Below, piece after piece: positions 1 through 25,800 of a DNA stretch of 64,000 bases (its first letter is position 1; each line of letters starts with the position of its first letter). The position numbers were made by a program, and so were the translations under genes. The notes under the pieces were generated by a model. It did no database searches, was not told the origin of the DNA, and was given only the letters and a program-made list of their open reading frames with translations. The stretch is from Gibbula magus (Eukaryota > Mollusca > Gastropoda > Trochida > Trochidae), in the NCBI GenBank assembly GCA_936450465.1, contig OW388299.1, positions 37,831,548-37,895,547 on the forward strand. Direction: 5' to 3'.

Positions 1-216
1 ATTAAATTATTTAAAGCGTCAGCGAAAGGCCTAAAGTAATTCAAAAGTGTGATACTTAATTGATCAATCAATTGATTAGCAATTAACATAAACAACTGTT
101 TACGCAGATTCTTATATATTTCGTTAAATATGTTATTGCAACAGATGCTTATATGCTGAGAAGATTAATAACACCAAAACTTAAAAGACAAACTATCTAA
201 ATTTTTCATTAAGCAG

Positions 217-11927
<11,711 letters not shown>

Positions 11928-12822
11928 CCTCCCTTAGTTGACATTCACGAGTCCCGGAGACAGCAGTGTGTTCAAGACTGTTTGCTTTCGCATGTTTTAG
12001 CGCGACGTCTTTACAGTCTGTAATTCTTGAACACGCAGTAGATTCTGTGGAGGTTGAACCAGCGATCAGTTCTCGGATAAAATATGTACATTTCAGCTAA
12101 AAGATGTGATTATTCCTGGACCTTGCGAGGACGGGAACCTCTATAGACACTGAGATTCCTACCAGTGATGTACATAGATCAGCGAACAGGACTACCACCA
12201 GTTACCTCCCCTTCTTGACGATAGCGGCATGTCTTCAGCCCTAGTTGGTATTGTACAAGGGAAGGTGTTCTCTGTAGGAGAAACTGGCGATTATCATTTC
12301 AACTTATTCCTGTTGTCCACATGATCATATTTTTCAAACTCTTACTCGAGTTTGCCAAATAGTTTTTAAAGCAAAATTGAAAGTTTGATGTTATGACATA
12401 AGGGCAGTGATGAATCCTGTACATATTACTAACAAAAGTTCATATGTGGTGTAGATAGCTTGACTGAGAATCATAATAATTATGCAGAAATTGTGTTGTT
12501 ATCTACTTTTAAATAAGTTATTCTTTTTGCATTGATTTGAAGGGCTGAACGAAGATATATAACTACGATACCATTACTTGTACAAAGTTATCTTGCCTTA
12601 GCAGTTAATGTATAGATTGTCATTACTTCAGTACATACTTATGGAAAAGGATATTTCAAGAAATAAGCTTCAAGTCATATTTTGGGAAACGTTTTCTCTG
12701 CATGGTATGTATTTGTTTTTCTTTGACTGTTGAGATATGTTTGGTCATAATTTGGCAAAGTAAATTATTTGTGTTTTTCTGCGTTGTTACTTTGTTAAAT
12801 GTTTTATATTTGAAAATACAAT

Positions 12823-12828
12823 AATAAA
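12823..12828 (+). terminator. likely poly(A) signal of the HECT ligase gene
   Basis: This AATAAA lies about 0.9 kb after the stop codon and is followed within 10-15 bases by an A-rich run. The implied 3' UTR is 11928 to about 12845. Later signals could also be used. Confidence 0.5.
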
Positions 12829-14549
12829 ACTGGCGAAAAAAAGAAACTTTTACAGTGGAGGGGTACGGTTCACTTGTTTGTCCTGTTTTTATTTATCTTT
12901 TATGTTATCATACAAATCAAATTAAACTTTCTCAGACTTTTCATTTTAGTTAAACTTTTATTTCAGTACACATATCTTGAAATATTCTTGGGATACTAGT
13001 GAAAAATCTTCATATACTGTTCACCTTTGATTCACACCTCTAATTTACAAGGGTTTGCAATAATGGCTTTCAACCTCATGATTTATTCTGAATACTGACA
13101 TTAACAAAGAATCTTGAATGAAGCATCTAAGACCAGTATATTGTACACAATACTTGTAACATAAGCCGTGATAATGCACTGTATAAAGGATGAATGTCTT
13201 TTCTATATTTTTATTGATATGGACATTACGTAGCACTGCATGTTGTTTTATGTCTGGCAATAATGAGAATATGTATTTCCATGTGGACTTTGGATTATTG
13301 TTGAGTGAATGCTCGTTTCCCGGTCTGTATCGATTTAAAGTAATTGATTCAACCTAAAATCTATCAGAAATTCCTGTGTCAAAGTTTTCAAAAGAATGTG
13401 TGCAATTTCTCGGTACCTATAAACTTGTCGCTCATCAAATTTTTAAAAAGGAACTGAGTGTGACGATAATAAATGCAAGGGACGCATGAAATAAATACCC
13501 TAAAATGTGTAAGCATGCAAGATTCATTTGAACATTATTTATTTGCACAATCAAAACTAGCATCCTTTTCTCAATAGTATTAACACTCTTTAGTGCTCAG
13601 GTTTGGTCTAGGTATGGTATCATATCTATCCCAGTTCTATATTCTTCAGAACCTGTATATGTTAAGTTACATTTCCATGGCCATCGATTGTGGAGATAGA
13701 AGTGGAATTCATGAATTCTTACTTGCATGTGGTGCTATTGTGTGAAGTGTCTGAATTATTTGGATGGTCCATGCCATTTAGATTGCTGGTCAATTTATTG
13801 GCATATTAGTGTAAAAATTAATATATATATGCATTTATATTTATATAATTTGATATTTTTTGCGAAACCATTCTGACGTCAGTATAAGAAGTCTTAATTC
13901 AATTATTTTCTCACCAAGTGTCTGCGTTGTCAAGCAAAAAGCTTTTCCAAAAAGATTGAATGCCCCTACTTGCTTTGCTTTCAACTGATGGATTTTATTC
14001 ACCATCTAGTGAAAAAGGCTGGCAATCTAATGAGTAAGTGTGAATCTGATGTTTAGTTGCCATGTGCAGAACTTGTTGAAATTTCTCTCTTGATAAACTC
14101 AAGGTAAAGGAGAAATGAGTAATCTTATATAAGTTCATTCTACTGCTTTACACTTATCTGTTTTATGGAAGCTAATGGGCGGATCTCATTAAATCATTGT
14201 TAAGTAACTGATTTAAATGAGGTTGCTACCGTAATTGGCGAAAGTAACCTGGGTGATCTTTCTCACCCTTAAATAGAATTACAAGACTAGGTCACTTATG
14301 ATGCTTAAGGATGGTGTGTGAATGACGTAAGCACTTTATTCTGTGCACCGACCTACATGGGACAGTGTGACTGGTATTTTTTGTGGCAACGTAATAATAT
14401 CTATTATAATAATAATGACCATTTTAGTGCCTAATATCTACTGCATGGCACTGCTCACTGGTGGTACATTATTACCTGAAGGAATTGTTATTTCAATGCC
14501 GCTACTAAGCATGACTATATTAGACCATACTTTCCGTGATCAGGTACCC

Positions 14550-14622
14550 ACTTAGGTGCACTGAGTGAAATGTGGACTTGCCGCTAATGGCGGCATTAAA
14601 CAATAACTCACTCACTCACTGA
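14550..14622. repeat. SINE-like 3' end with (CTCA)n tail
   Basis: GCCGCTAATGGCGGCATTAA is followed by ACAATAACTCACTCACTCAC. A GC-rich stem with a CTCA-repeat tail resembles molluscan SINE termini. Only this short end is recognisable. Confidence 0.45.
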
Positions 14623-14863
14623 AATGTGGATTAATTGCCTTGCCCAGGGACACACATTTATTAATGCTAATGAAATAATATACTCCTAAACATGTTTGAA
14701 ATTTTTAATAATGCATAAATAGCATCAATGCTCTAATGGGCATGCCCCTCAAAATCATTTTCCACAAAGAATATCTCAGTTGTATTGTCCTTTCAAGTCG
14801 TTTACAAATATGTCTTGGTATGGAAGGGATCTACACTTACTTGATATACCTGCCATCTTCTCT

Positions 14864-15051
14864 ACACAAGGCATAACTCTCGCCAGTCTCCATCACTGGC
14901 CAAGTTAAGCCTTGTAGTCTTCACTTTTCTGTGGTAACATGGTGAAGCGCTGCACCTGAAATGCATAGTGGGCTTTGATTAGATAGCACAGAATCATTAG
15001 GACAAGGCTTGAATTAGCCAGTGATGGAGAGTGGCGCGAGTTAAGCCTTGC
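14864..15051. mobile_element. MITE with ~45-bp inverted ends
   Basis: The left arm (AAGGCATAACTCTCGCCAG, CTCCATCACTGGCC, AAGCCTTGT) is mirrored by the right arm 15002-15051 (ACAAGGCTTGAATTAGCCAG, TGATGGAGAG, CGCGAGTTAAGCCTTG). There is no coding capacity and no relative elsewhere in the window. Confidence 0.7.
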
Positions 15052-17020
15052 AGAGGGAAGTTGACTTGATGCACTTTGTATCCAGTTTATTCCAGGAATC
15101 TTCAAGCTTTATCTCTGTAAGAACAGTGAAGTACAGCATCGTAATGCCAGTTCAGGTTCAATACCTTTCATACATCTCATTCTTCTATGTCATTTGCAAT
15201 GCTCCACAAGTTAAGATCTTTACAAAGTAAAATCATAAATGTTTTGCAAGTTGCTATCATAGCTCAATTCATGGTGTTCAATGAGTTACAGATTTGCAAG
15301 ATTGTTTCTAACCATTTACAGCAGAAAAAATATTTTCAATAAATTGTTATTGTGTGTAAAGATGATGAAAATAATTATAGGGATTAGATGTTTTGTCCAT
15401 AAAATATTACATATATTTTAAGAGGTAAAAATCTATTTGCTTTTGGGAGTATTTGTATAATTTTACAAATCCTGGTTTTGTCAAAACTAGTGATAGTCAA
15501 AATTGCAATTCTTGATATCAACAACTTCTTAAAGTTGAAATAAAATTTATTTTTATGCCTATTTATTTATCAGTGTTTGTTCACTTGAATTTCATTTTGT
15601 CATTGTGTTACTTGATTGGGTATGTGTATTGTCAATGACTCCTTTGCATACATAGTTTCACTGGCTTGCAGAGAAATTTCATTTATATTTCAGCAACAAT
15701 TGCCTTTGTTAGATTTCATTTTCATTGATCTTTATAACCAAAGACAATTTACCTGTTATCTTGTGTATGTATGTGATGAAGGGTTGTATATTTCATGATG
15801 TTATGTGTGACACAGCATGAATTGTAGTGCCTAATCCAATTAATATTGTTTTAAACTTTATTGTTTTATTCAAATATGTAATCTGTCATAAACTCACTTA
15901 TATAGAATTGTACACAGAAAAATATGTTATACAAAAAGGATGAGAAAAATCTGTTTTAATGAAATGAAATATCTTCAAATTTGCAGAAATATCCAAGTTA
16001 ATGAAAGTTGGATTTTGTAACCAGTTGAAAAGAACATGCAATTAAAAATTAGGATTTAAAATTTAATTTCAACTTGTATGTTAAATTCAAGCATCATGTC
16101 AAATATGTATACAGCATTATTGTTACTTTGATTGAATGAAAGATGCCTTTAAGATTTCTAGTTGTTTTTTGTCAAAATACATTATGAGTACCAATATTGG
16201 CATTATAGAGACTAACATTTATTTTGGTAATTATTAAATAACATAAACATTAAAATGTTCTCTTCAAATTGTGCTTATGTAACCATATATTTCAGTAATC
16301 TATGAATCTTAAACTGATTTCTAGAAATATTTTACAAATTAATTCAATAATTTTTCCTGGTTTCGAAGTAGAAGAAAACGTCTAAAAAAATGCTAGATTT
16401 AACAAAGACATCAGATAAATAACTGACACAACTTACACAAAACCAGAGTATGAAAAAAAGCATGAAAAGTTAAACAACCCGAAAGCATGATTTTGCCAGT
16501 TTTTATGGTAAAGATAAACCAAAAGTTGCCAGCCGGAACTAAGCTATAAAGCGGGCCAGATTTCATACACGGACAAAGTAAAGCATAAACGTGACTCGGT
16601 TATATTATCTAGTGGATGCTCAGAAGACGTTAACTATGCTCAATGTTCACCCCGCCACTAGAACTAGAACTAGACTTTACTCAGTGCATTACTTCCCTGT
16701 AATCAGAAACTGTGTAAAACTGTAAATTATCACCTTTACTTTAGAGGTAATTCCAATAAAAATGTTAACAAAAATAATTAGGTGTATTTTAATGGTGATT
16801 TGTTAAAGTGATTATATCATTATTATGTAACGGTTATAGATTTATTATGTTTTTTTTATCATAGGCAACTTAGAAAATAATATCTAAATAACTAGAAGAA
16901 CACTTAGTCAAATAAAGTGCAATTTCTCACCTTTCAATTAAATATTTGTTACCGCAATACAATGGCTAGGTTAAAAGATAACTGTAGACTTATCATTAAT
17001 AGAGAGAAAAACAAAAAGTG

Positions 17021-17185
17021 GATGCTCAACTTCGAACATTATGGCATATCTGTCACAATCATCCAAGGAATTGATTATCCACGTTTCTTGTGCTGTATAA
17101 TTAAATGAGAAATATTTGGACACTCAACTTCGATGATTTCGACATATATGTCCCAATCATCCAAGGAGTTGATCATTCATCAAAG
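17021..17185. repeat. two-unit tandem duplication (~100 bp)
   Basis: CACAATCATCCAAGGAATTG near 17055 and CCAATCATCCAAGGAGTTG near 17153 lie in similar contexts, including CTCAACTTCGA in each unit. It is a decayed intergenic duplication. Confidence 0.5.
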
Positions 17186-18195
17186 TTTTAAGTATTTTGA
17201 GTCCTGTGTTAACTATGCATCAGTTAAGTTGTTATTTCATCACCATCTTGATAGACTTAGCTCACATGTTGTCTCCTGAAGCTTGGACTTTACATCTAGC
17301 GAAGTTGCCGTAGTCGTTTCAAATTTACTTACGGTAAAGCTAACTTATATCTGTTATCATCTCAATGAAAATCCATCTTTTGATATTTCTGACAAATTAT
17401 TGTAACTAGGAAGTATGTCATAATCTACATTGTTATCTGCTATGAAAGACTATTATCTTACTTTGTAAATATAAAAAAAAGACTTTCTAAAAAATATTGT
17501 ATCAAATCCTATCATTCTGGCACATATTGTTGACCTTAAAATATTTAATTTTCACTAGCAGTTAATAATTTACACTTTTATTTACTATGAAAATTTATTT
17601 TATACATTAACTGAAATAACTTTCAAGAGCGTCGTCATTCTTAAATATGATAATTAACAGGTCATGCAACTTCACTATTGTCACAAGTCAGCTTTGATTT
17701 CATTATATGTTTGTGCATGCTTTGCAAATTCATTAGATGTACAGTCCAACTTTTGAGACAACATCAGTTTAATTCATCATGACCTTCCTGTGAAGTTGCC
17801 TATAGTATACATAGAACATAGGATGATTGCATATCAAAGAAACAATGTCACAATCTCACTAACCAACACCTTTCTATTATGTTATGCATTGAAGTTTGTA
17901 GAAAATTATTGTACTTGTAAATTTGTATGTAAGAAATGTAAATATTGCAAAGGGGTTTTTCTTTTTGTTATTTTGCACAACTCACCAATGTATACTGGCA
18001 TGTAATGTATTTAGTTGATACTGTAAAAAGGTGATGTTAATATTAAACAGACGCCCGCAAAGGTCGGGTGTTCAGATTCAGCCCTGTAAAAGTTGATTTT
18101 AAAACTTGTAACCCTAATCTAATTATTTTCGATTCATTTTGTGCTGTGAATAAATCTGTTGGCTGAAAAATGATGTTTGTGTTTATTTTTTAAAT

Positions 18196-18260
18196 GATTT
18201 TAGCTCATCTGAAAGGTCTGATGAGCTTATGCCATGGTGATGATCTACATTACATTTTAC
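18196..18260 (+). mobile_element. family A head fragment
   Basis: TTTTAGCTCATCTGAAAGG is followed by TCTGATGAGCTTATGCCATGG, the hairpin head of the AGCTCATC family. The CCGTCC run and modules are lost. Confidence 0.5.
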
Positions 18261-18353
18261 AGATTCTACATTAAATCATTGGAAGTATCTTATCAGTATC
18301 AGTAGCCAGGGAATTAAGAAGCTGAAAAGAGTAGCTCTTCACTTAAAAGGCTA

Positions 18354-18466
18354 GAGCCTAGATTTCTGAAGGTCTCTTAGCTCTGAGCTCGTCAGGTAAT
18401 CTTCACCTATGATATTTACGACTGACTTAGCATTAAAAGAGTTGGGGAAACCTAGGATTTGATTCC
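18354..18466. mobile_element. decayed MITE, CAGGGCC family, copy 3
   Basis: The ends GAGCCTAGATTTCTGAAG and AAACCTAGGATTT are inverted. The centre TTTACGACTGACTTAGC matches the core of the copy at 40496. It is strongly diverged. Confidence 0.5.
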
Positions 18467-18572
18467 CGGCAATGTTATACAAAAATGTGAGATTATTTCC
18501 TTGTTAGGTGCCCCGCATTGTAAGAATTGATACTGATGGCTTGAACTGGCACTGCATTTGGGCAATGGATCA

Positions 18573-18868
18573 ATCTCATTTAAATCAGATTGAATGTAAC
18601 ACTTGTACCTTGTTCAATGTTACTACCCAGCAGAGGTCATGTAAGGTTACCATAACTGTGACTTTTCACCTTCAATAAATTCAGAGGCCTTCTTGATATG
18701 AAATTAAATGTGGTGTTTCGTATGTCAGCTTGTCAGCTCAAGTCGGTCTCATAGCTTTCTAGTCTCGTCGTTGATTGGCTTCAGGAAAAGGTCACCTGAC
18801 ATGACCTCTATGGTGCAGTACTCAGATCAGAAACACAGCGAGGTACGATTTAAATAAGATTCGCAATG
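18573..18868. mobile_element. ~300-bp MITE with internal CACCTGACATGACCT arms, copy 1
   Basis: Inverted ends (ATCTCATTTAAATC at left, GATTTAAATAAGATT at right) enclose an inner inverted pair, AGAGGTCATGTAAGGTTACC and GGTCACCTGACATGACCTCT. Copy 2, in the opposite orientation, is at about 28640-28880 inside NEK11. Confidence 0.65.
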
Positions 18869-19319
18869 GATGTAGCAGCAAATGAAAATCCAATTGTTCC
18901 TAAAGTAAGGACAATAAAGATTTGTTATCATCATCAATCAATGTTGTATAAATTATAATAACATAACTTCAAAAACTGTTTCTAATGTGAGAGGAAAGAT
19001 GCTTTTCTTAATAGTAGTAAATATATTTAAAAAAGTAAGCCTAGTTTTAAATCAAAGTAGTGTACCTACATGCAAAATGCAAACTAAAAAGTTTATATCA
19101 CAAAGGATTCATTGTCTTTTACCCTTGTTTCATGTATCACATAGTCTTGGGTGACTGATATTCAACCCAATTTAGCAACAATGTTGTTCTCCTGAAGTAT
19201 TTTAAAAATATGTCTTTGAAGCTTTCATTTGCCAAATCAATATTAGGAGCAGATGGTTTTTCATTGTGAAAAGAATCGAATTTCAGTTGCTCTCATAAAT
19301 TATGCAAATTAATTAATCC

Positions 19320-19851
19320 ATGAGCAGACGGCTATATCCTGGTGGAATGTACGCATGTCAGGTACGATTGTTGACATGTCGTATCAGACTACGTTATCGC
19401 ATAGCGTAACAGTAAAAAGGTAAATAACGGTAACGCTAGAATACGCGAAGCGTGACGCTGTGATTCACTGAAAGCACTCTTCTGATCAGGAGCATAAGCG
19501 ATCAGCTGTTCCTGTCCTGGCTTGTTGCGACACGGGTCGCGGAGTAACAAAGGACGCCAAGATGGCCGCACTGTGTCGCCACAACCTAAAAGGTGACAAA
19601 ACACGAAATATCTTCAACCTGTAACAAGCGAAAGTAAAACCGTTATATTAACCACCAGCGTGCCGTGTGACTCTCACTAGGACGTCTACAACAAGACCTG
19701 TCACAAAAAGTCGTAGTTAGTTTTGTTTCTTTCAAAACTAGGTCGTCGGCAACATCAAAGGTTGTGATTGACAGGTGTATATTCACAAGGAGCTGTGCGT
19801 TGTTTTGACGAGTGTGCATGATTTATCAACTTGTGGTCTAATAGACGCATC
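19320..19851 (+). promoter_or_regulatory. probable NEK11 promoter and 5' UTR
   Basis: This is the region immediately upstream of the NEK11 start codon. It is richer in G+C and CpG than the AT-rich DNA on either side, which suits a TATA-less promoter. An in-frame TGA at 19819-19821 limits the reading frame to the ATG at 19852. No specific factor site is claimed. Confidence 0.4.
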
Positions 19852-22800
19852 ATGCCTCCAAGTCGTCCTTCTAAAGACAGGGCAACAGATTCCGCCCGTG
19901 TTTTGGCACACAGGTATGAGGTTGTCAAGAAACTTGGCAGTGGCAACTTCGGGACAGCCTTTCTCTGCAAGGATCTACGCAATAATGAAGAACTGTGAGT
20001 AGATTACTGAGGATCCATTTTGCAGTAATATTTCTATGACTGGGTTAATACAGTTTTAATATAATTTCGAATACCTGTGCATAAATTTATTATTTATTTG
20101 AAACAATATTAAATGTGAACTTAGAATGAATCTGTCATATAGTTTTCTTATTTTACAAATATCATTTTGATTTTTTTTTTTTTATATCCTATACCTATTT
20201 AGAAATCATGATGATTTTTTAGCTCATCTGGCCTGAAAGGCCCGATGGGCTTATGGCATGGGATGGCGTCCGTCCGTCCGTCCGTCTGTAAACTTTTCGC
20301 TTTTTTCGACTTCTTCTCCAGAACCAATGACTCCAGAGAGCTGAAATTTAATGTACAGACTCCTTGGCTGAAGGGGATACTAAATTGTAAATTTGGTGAC
20401 CCTGTGACCCCAAATGTGGGTCACAGGGGTCATAACCTTAAAAGCTATTTTCATCTTCTTCTCCAGAACCAATGACTCCAGAGAGCTGAAATTTTATGTA
20501 CAGACTCCTTGGCTGAAAGGGATTCTAAATTGTAGATTTGGTGACCCTGTGACCCCAAGTGTGGCTCACAGGGGTCATTACCTAAAAAAAACTATTTTCA
20601 TCTTCTTCTCCAGTCCCAATGAACGTAGAGAGCTGAAATTGTATGTACATACTCCTTGACTGAAGGGGATTCTAAATTGTAAATTTGATGACAGTGAGAC
20701 CCCAAATATTGGGTCACAGAGGCAATGACCTAAAATGCTATTTTCATCTTCATCTCCAGTCCCAATGGCTCTAGTGAGTTGAAATTTTATGTACAGACTC
20801 TTTGGCTGTAAGGGATTCTAAATTGTAAATTTGGTGAGTCTGTGACCCCAAATATGGGTCACAGGGATCATAACCTAAAAGCCTATTTCAGTTTACAGCA
20901 TCTTTCTGAGATTATATGTGCACTTCAATCAGTTAGTAGGTAAGGGAGGTAATTTTAAAGAAAACAGCTGAGTTAAAGGCATTTCATCTTTCTGATGTGA
21001 GAGTTCTAACATGTGCTTTGAGAATATAATATGTCTGATGAAAAAGAGATATTTAGAATTAAAAACTTAGAATTGGAAGTCTAACAAATATTATAAGTCA
21101 TATTTTATCTTTGTCTCACATTTCACATATGAGTAATTATTTGTATTTTGCAAGTGAATTTGCTGATAAAGGTACACAAGTCTAAAAGAATTCTAAAGAC
21201 TTAATACAGAATCTTTTATTAAATCTAATATTATGTTCTTTGTAATTTAAGAGTAAATAATGGAGTTTTTTAATATCTCATGATATTGTGTAATTATTTG
21301 GAGAATTAATCAATTAATTAATGAGAATTTCCAGTACGAGTCAATTTGGTATACCTTATTTATATCATATTTTATACTTTATAACTGATTTAGTTTTCTA
21401 TTAACTTTGCAGTTAATTTTATTCAATAGGAACAAGAAATGAGATAGATGTCTACATCATGGACATGTTTAATGTGAATCTATTTGAAATGAGAACTATT
21501 GAATACCCTTTGAAGGAATAACTTGAAGAGGAATTAAATTTTTTCATTTTACATGAGATATGTGAATTGAATATGACTAGTGATGACTGGTGATAACATA
21601 GGACTATAAAAGAAGTAGCTATATGAGATTGTGACATCACACCTATTTTCATCATCTTCTCCAGTACAGAAAAATAATTAATTGTAGGAAAAACTGCATC
21701 TAACATATAAATTTTACTGGCTGTGAGTCCAGTGTCTGCATGTTATGTAATTGCATTGTGTTGACCTCTTCCTGGCAGAAGAATGAAAACTGATAGTTAC
21801 ACAGAGGTTTCAGGTTACTTCAAACTACTGTGCAGCACTGTGTTATCATAGACTGTGCGTGAGACTGCTTTAGTCTTCCACTGACTCTAAAAAAGAATTT
21901 ATTCATAGAATATCACCATTTTATCAAATATTGAAAAGGAGCCTATAAGAAATGGTGAAAAAGAATTTACTAAAAAAAATTCACCAATTTATTAAGTATT
22001 GAAATGGAGCCTATGAGAAATGGGATTTTCAAAAACTGAGGCTCCTATTCATTATGTAATAAATGTTGGTATTGCCATAATGCAATTAAGAATTAAAACA
22101 ATATAATGCAAAGGTGTATGATATTCATAAAGAATGTTGATTTATGTGTAACCAATTTTGATAATAATTAGCAGGGGTCATGACCTAAAAAGTTTTTTTT
22201 CATTTTCTTCTACAGCCCCAGGCCATTATTGCAATAGCTTACAGTGGTGAATTGTATGCAAAGAATTGTACCCGGTATATTCATTATTATATAATGTGTG
22301 TACGATCTTAAAACATAGTATGATCTCTCCACCACATTATTATATGTTTGATACCAGCAATTTATTTCCAAGCTTTGTGTTGCTCTTTCAACACATATAT
22401 ATAGCAGATTGGCAAAGTTATGGTAACAAAATATTTTTAAACTGCTTTAATTGTTTCACTACCTAGATTCTTATTACTACATTCCATTATCTGACCATTG
22501 CTATAAAGTCCACTCCATAACATACCCCACTGATTATCTCCTGATGAGCTACAGAGGCCATGGCTCTATTTTTTAATTTTCAAAACAGAATAATAATATT
22601 ATTCTTGGGAACACATAGATATTCCTTGCATTGTGTTGATAAATCTGTAGTTTTCATCACAAACTTTGCAATCATTATTCAATGTTTCCAAAATCCTTTT
22701 TTTCATTTTGGTTAGAAATATGTAACTTCTTATATTATTTCGCAATTGAAGTATGAATTATTTTGGACGTTTTTTTTAATACTTATATGAATGTATCAGT

Positions 22801-25800
22801 TATTGATGGCTAAAGTAATGTCATTGCTTGTAATCAGATTTATTCTACACTTTTGTCAGCTGGTTTTCCAGTATATTATGTATACCAGTATATTATAAAC
22901 CAAATGAATTTGATTTATTTGGGGCTCATGCCATGCTCTTTACCAACTCCCTGGCCATTGATAGATCAGAAAAACATAATTCAATGAGAATGTCTATTGT
23001 AATACATTATCATTAAATTCACTAAAATAATATTTTTGATTACATAAACTTCTATCATTTCAATATCCAACTATTTACATTTATAACATACAGTGTTGAC
23101 CCATTTCTGAAGATATTTGACATCGATGGCCAAGTGCCAATAAATCTATTGAAAGAGCGTACCTAAATGTTTATGCGTATGAATGTGTTTGTGTAGTCAC
23201 ACAAGGAGAGAGGGATCGGGTTATTTAGTGACATTATCAGACATTACTTGGTGCAAAGTCATAATCCATACGATATTCACTAATAAAAATGACTTTTAAT
23301 AGTAATTAATTTGATGAATTACTCTAATTTTGTAAGGTAAATACGAAAAAGAGACTTTTAAAATCTTATGTGTTATAAGAATATACTACATTAAGGAAAA
23401 TATGTTAATTGATTTATATCATACATCGATTATACATGAAGTGAATGAGAATTAGATTAAAGATTACTGAAAAATTATTTAGGATAGGCCCTATGTTGAT
23501 TTTGTGAATACATTGAGACCTCGTTTACCCAGACCGTGTTTATCTGGAAACCGGCTATCTGCACGAAAGTAATTAATAATCTTCTCTTTGCATTTCTATA
23601 CAAATTTTTATTCTCACAACCGTTTGACTCGCTTTCCGAAAGATTTTCCAATGTAACCAAATCGTGCGGATATAGAGTCTGACTGTATTACTATGTAAGA
23701 TATAGTTCGACAGTTCATTGATGTTATTATGATTTTTGCTCTGGTAACATTGTGTTGCTTTGGCAATAAAAATTAACATTGAACTCTATATCTAATGTAA
23801 TAGATACATTATGATACAATTGAGTGTATGCAAGATATCAGTGAGTTATTGCCCATTAAAGTTCACATTATATTTATCCTATAACACTCTTCGCACCTAT
23901 TCAGAATTGACAGGAATCAAGTTGAATCAGCCAGAATTTTTAATTTGTGCCATGATCAGGATCATTCTTGCTAATTACTGGTGTTTTAGTCTTCAAATGC
24001 AGTTCAAATTATAGCAAATACAGAAATTCTGACATTATTCAATATAGGTTGGTATTTCGATTCTTCCGAATGTAATCAGAATGTTTCAGTTGTTTATTTC
24101 GGATGTCATAACAATATTTATAATGCTGTTGGAATTCTTAGAATGCATTAGAATATTTAGACTGTATTTCGAATACTGTTTGATATATTTTATTAGATTG
24201 CACTTTTACTTAAAAAGGAATCTCCAGAATTTGCATTTGAGGTGATACCGCTTCACTTCACGTTATTCTCAATTGATGAAAGTTTTGAAGGAGATGTTCG
24301 CAGAAAAAATCCCCAAAAGCATTTTATTGACATTCTTCCTTAATTTCGCCCCCTCTATAAGTTCGCCCACGTAAGATCATCTGAAAGGCTTTTTCAAAAT
24401 ACCCTACAAAATTACGACAGTGTGCCAGAAGTTCAGTATTGACAAATAAAAATTTCGACCACATTCAAAATTTTTAAATCATATTATTTACAGTCATGAT
24501 AAACAATCAACAACGCAACTCAAGAATATCATCGTTTCTATTCATGGTACACAATTTAAAACTCAAATGCCATACAATTTCACAGAAACAATAAATTGAG
24601 AATCGTGGCTTCGCCCATCGTTGTCCTCTGAAAACGGAGTATTAGAGCATTATATGAATATAATTACCATATTCAAACATAATTAAAAGTCTTTGGTAAA
24701 TAATATTTACGAAGCGTGCAACATTCTTTTTCAAATTGGTTCTAAACATTTAAATGAAAATCTAAAATTTCGACAAAGATGGCGCACAAACGAAGGTAAG
24801 TGGTGATAATTTCGACCGTGAACATTTCGTTAAAATATTTGGAAAATTCCAGGGTCGAAATAACGGAAGAATTACGGTATATCATTTCTCCATCAACAAC
24901 AATTTGAACCTATTATTAACCAGGAAAGTGCTGAAGGAGATCTCGGTGGGCGACCTCCAGCCGGACGAGACGGTTGACGCTATGCAGGAGTCTCGCATCC
25001 TGTCTAAACTGGACCATCCGAGCATCGTCAAGTTTCACGACAGTTTCATCGACGGGGAGTTCTTCTGTATTATCACAGAGTTCTGTGATGTGAGTCTTAC
25101 CAACATGAGTGCTATATATATTCTCTCCAAGTGCAAGTTCTCTCTGCGTTTTCTGACATTAGTTCAACAAACCTCCAAATTAATGCTTTCTTTTCATATT
25201 AATCCTTATATTTGTCAAGTTTTAAGTTTTACAGCAAAGACCAAATCTAATTTTAATAGCAATACAGTGGTGTTGAAGAAATCTTTTCAGTGTAAAAAAG
25301 TCATGGGTTTGAGCATGTTTTGATGGGAGCTTAATCTGTAAATCAAGAAGATAGGGAAGTCAATTACCGTAAGAGGTATTTCAATTGCCTTTTAAGTATG
25401 GTAGGTTTTCAGCAAATCAAAGATAAAATTTAATCATGTCCAACTTCAGCTGTGTATTAGCTATGTGTACTGAACAACAAAAATAGAGGACTACCTTATA
25501 TTATATGACGAGCAGTGAAATACTGGGATTTATCAGTGAAATAAACTGTCTTTCAAGCTACAGTGAAAATAACTTATATTTTCACTGCGAACGGTGACTG
25601 ATATAATTTGACGTCATAAAACAATGGTCTCGCGCGGCGATTTGGCTTATGACGTCACAGTGTTACTGTGGTGACGGGCTGTTCCTTGCGGCCGCTTGGC
25701 GTGAAAATGACCCTTTTCGGACGTAATTACATGGATAATATCATATAATAAATAGAATATCCGTCAATTCTTGACAAATACCATGTTTATCTCATCTCGT

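Larger units (their letters stand above)
12846..19380. other. intergenic region, no gene seen
   Basis: It is AT-rich with frequent stops in all frames, and no exon-like conserved protein was found on either strand. It holds the small elements listed separately (14550, 14864, 17021, 18196, 18354, 18573). The 15100-17000 and 17200-18190 stretches show nothing I can name. Confidence 0.6.

Noticed and set aside
13045..13260. Small minus-strand frame downstream of the HECT ligase
   Set aside because: No similarity or signals; compatible with chance in AT-rich DNA.
20245..20659. Plus-strand frames with repeated FSRTNDSRELKF phrases
   Set aside because: They are translations of tandem modules of a family A element; frames shift between modules and no start or domain is supported.
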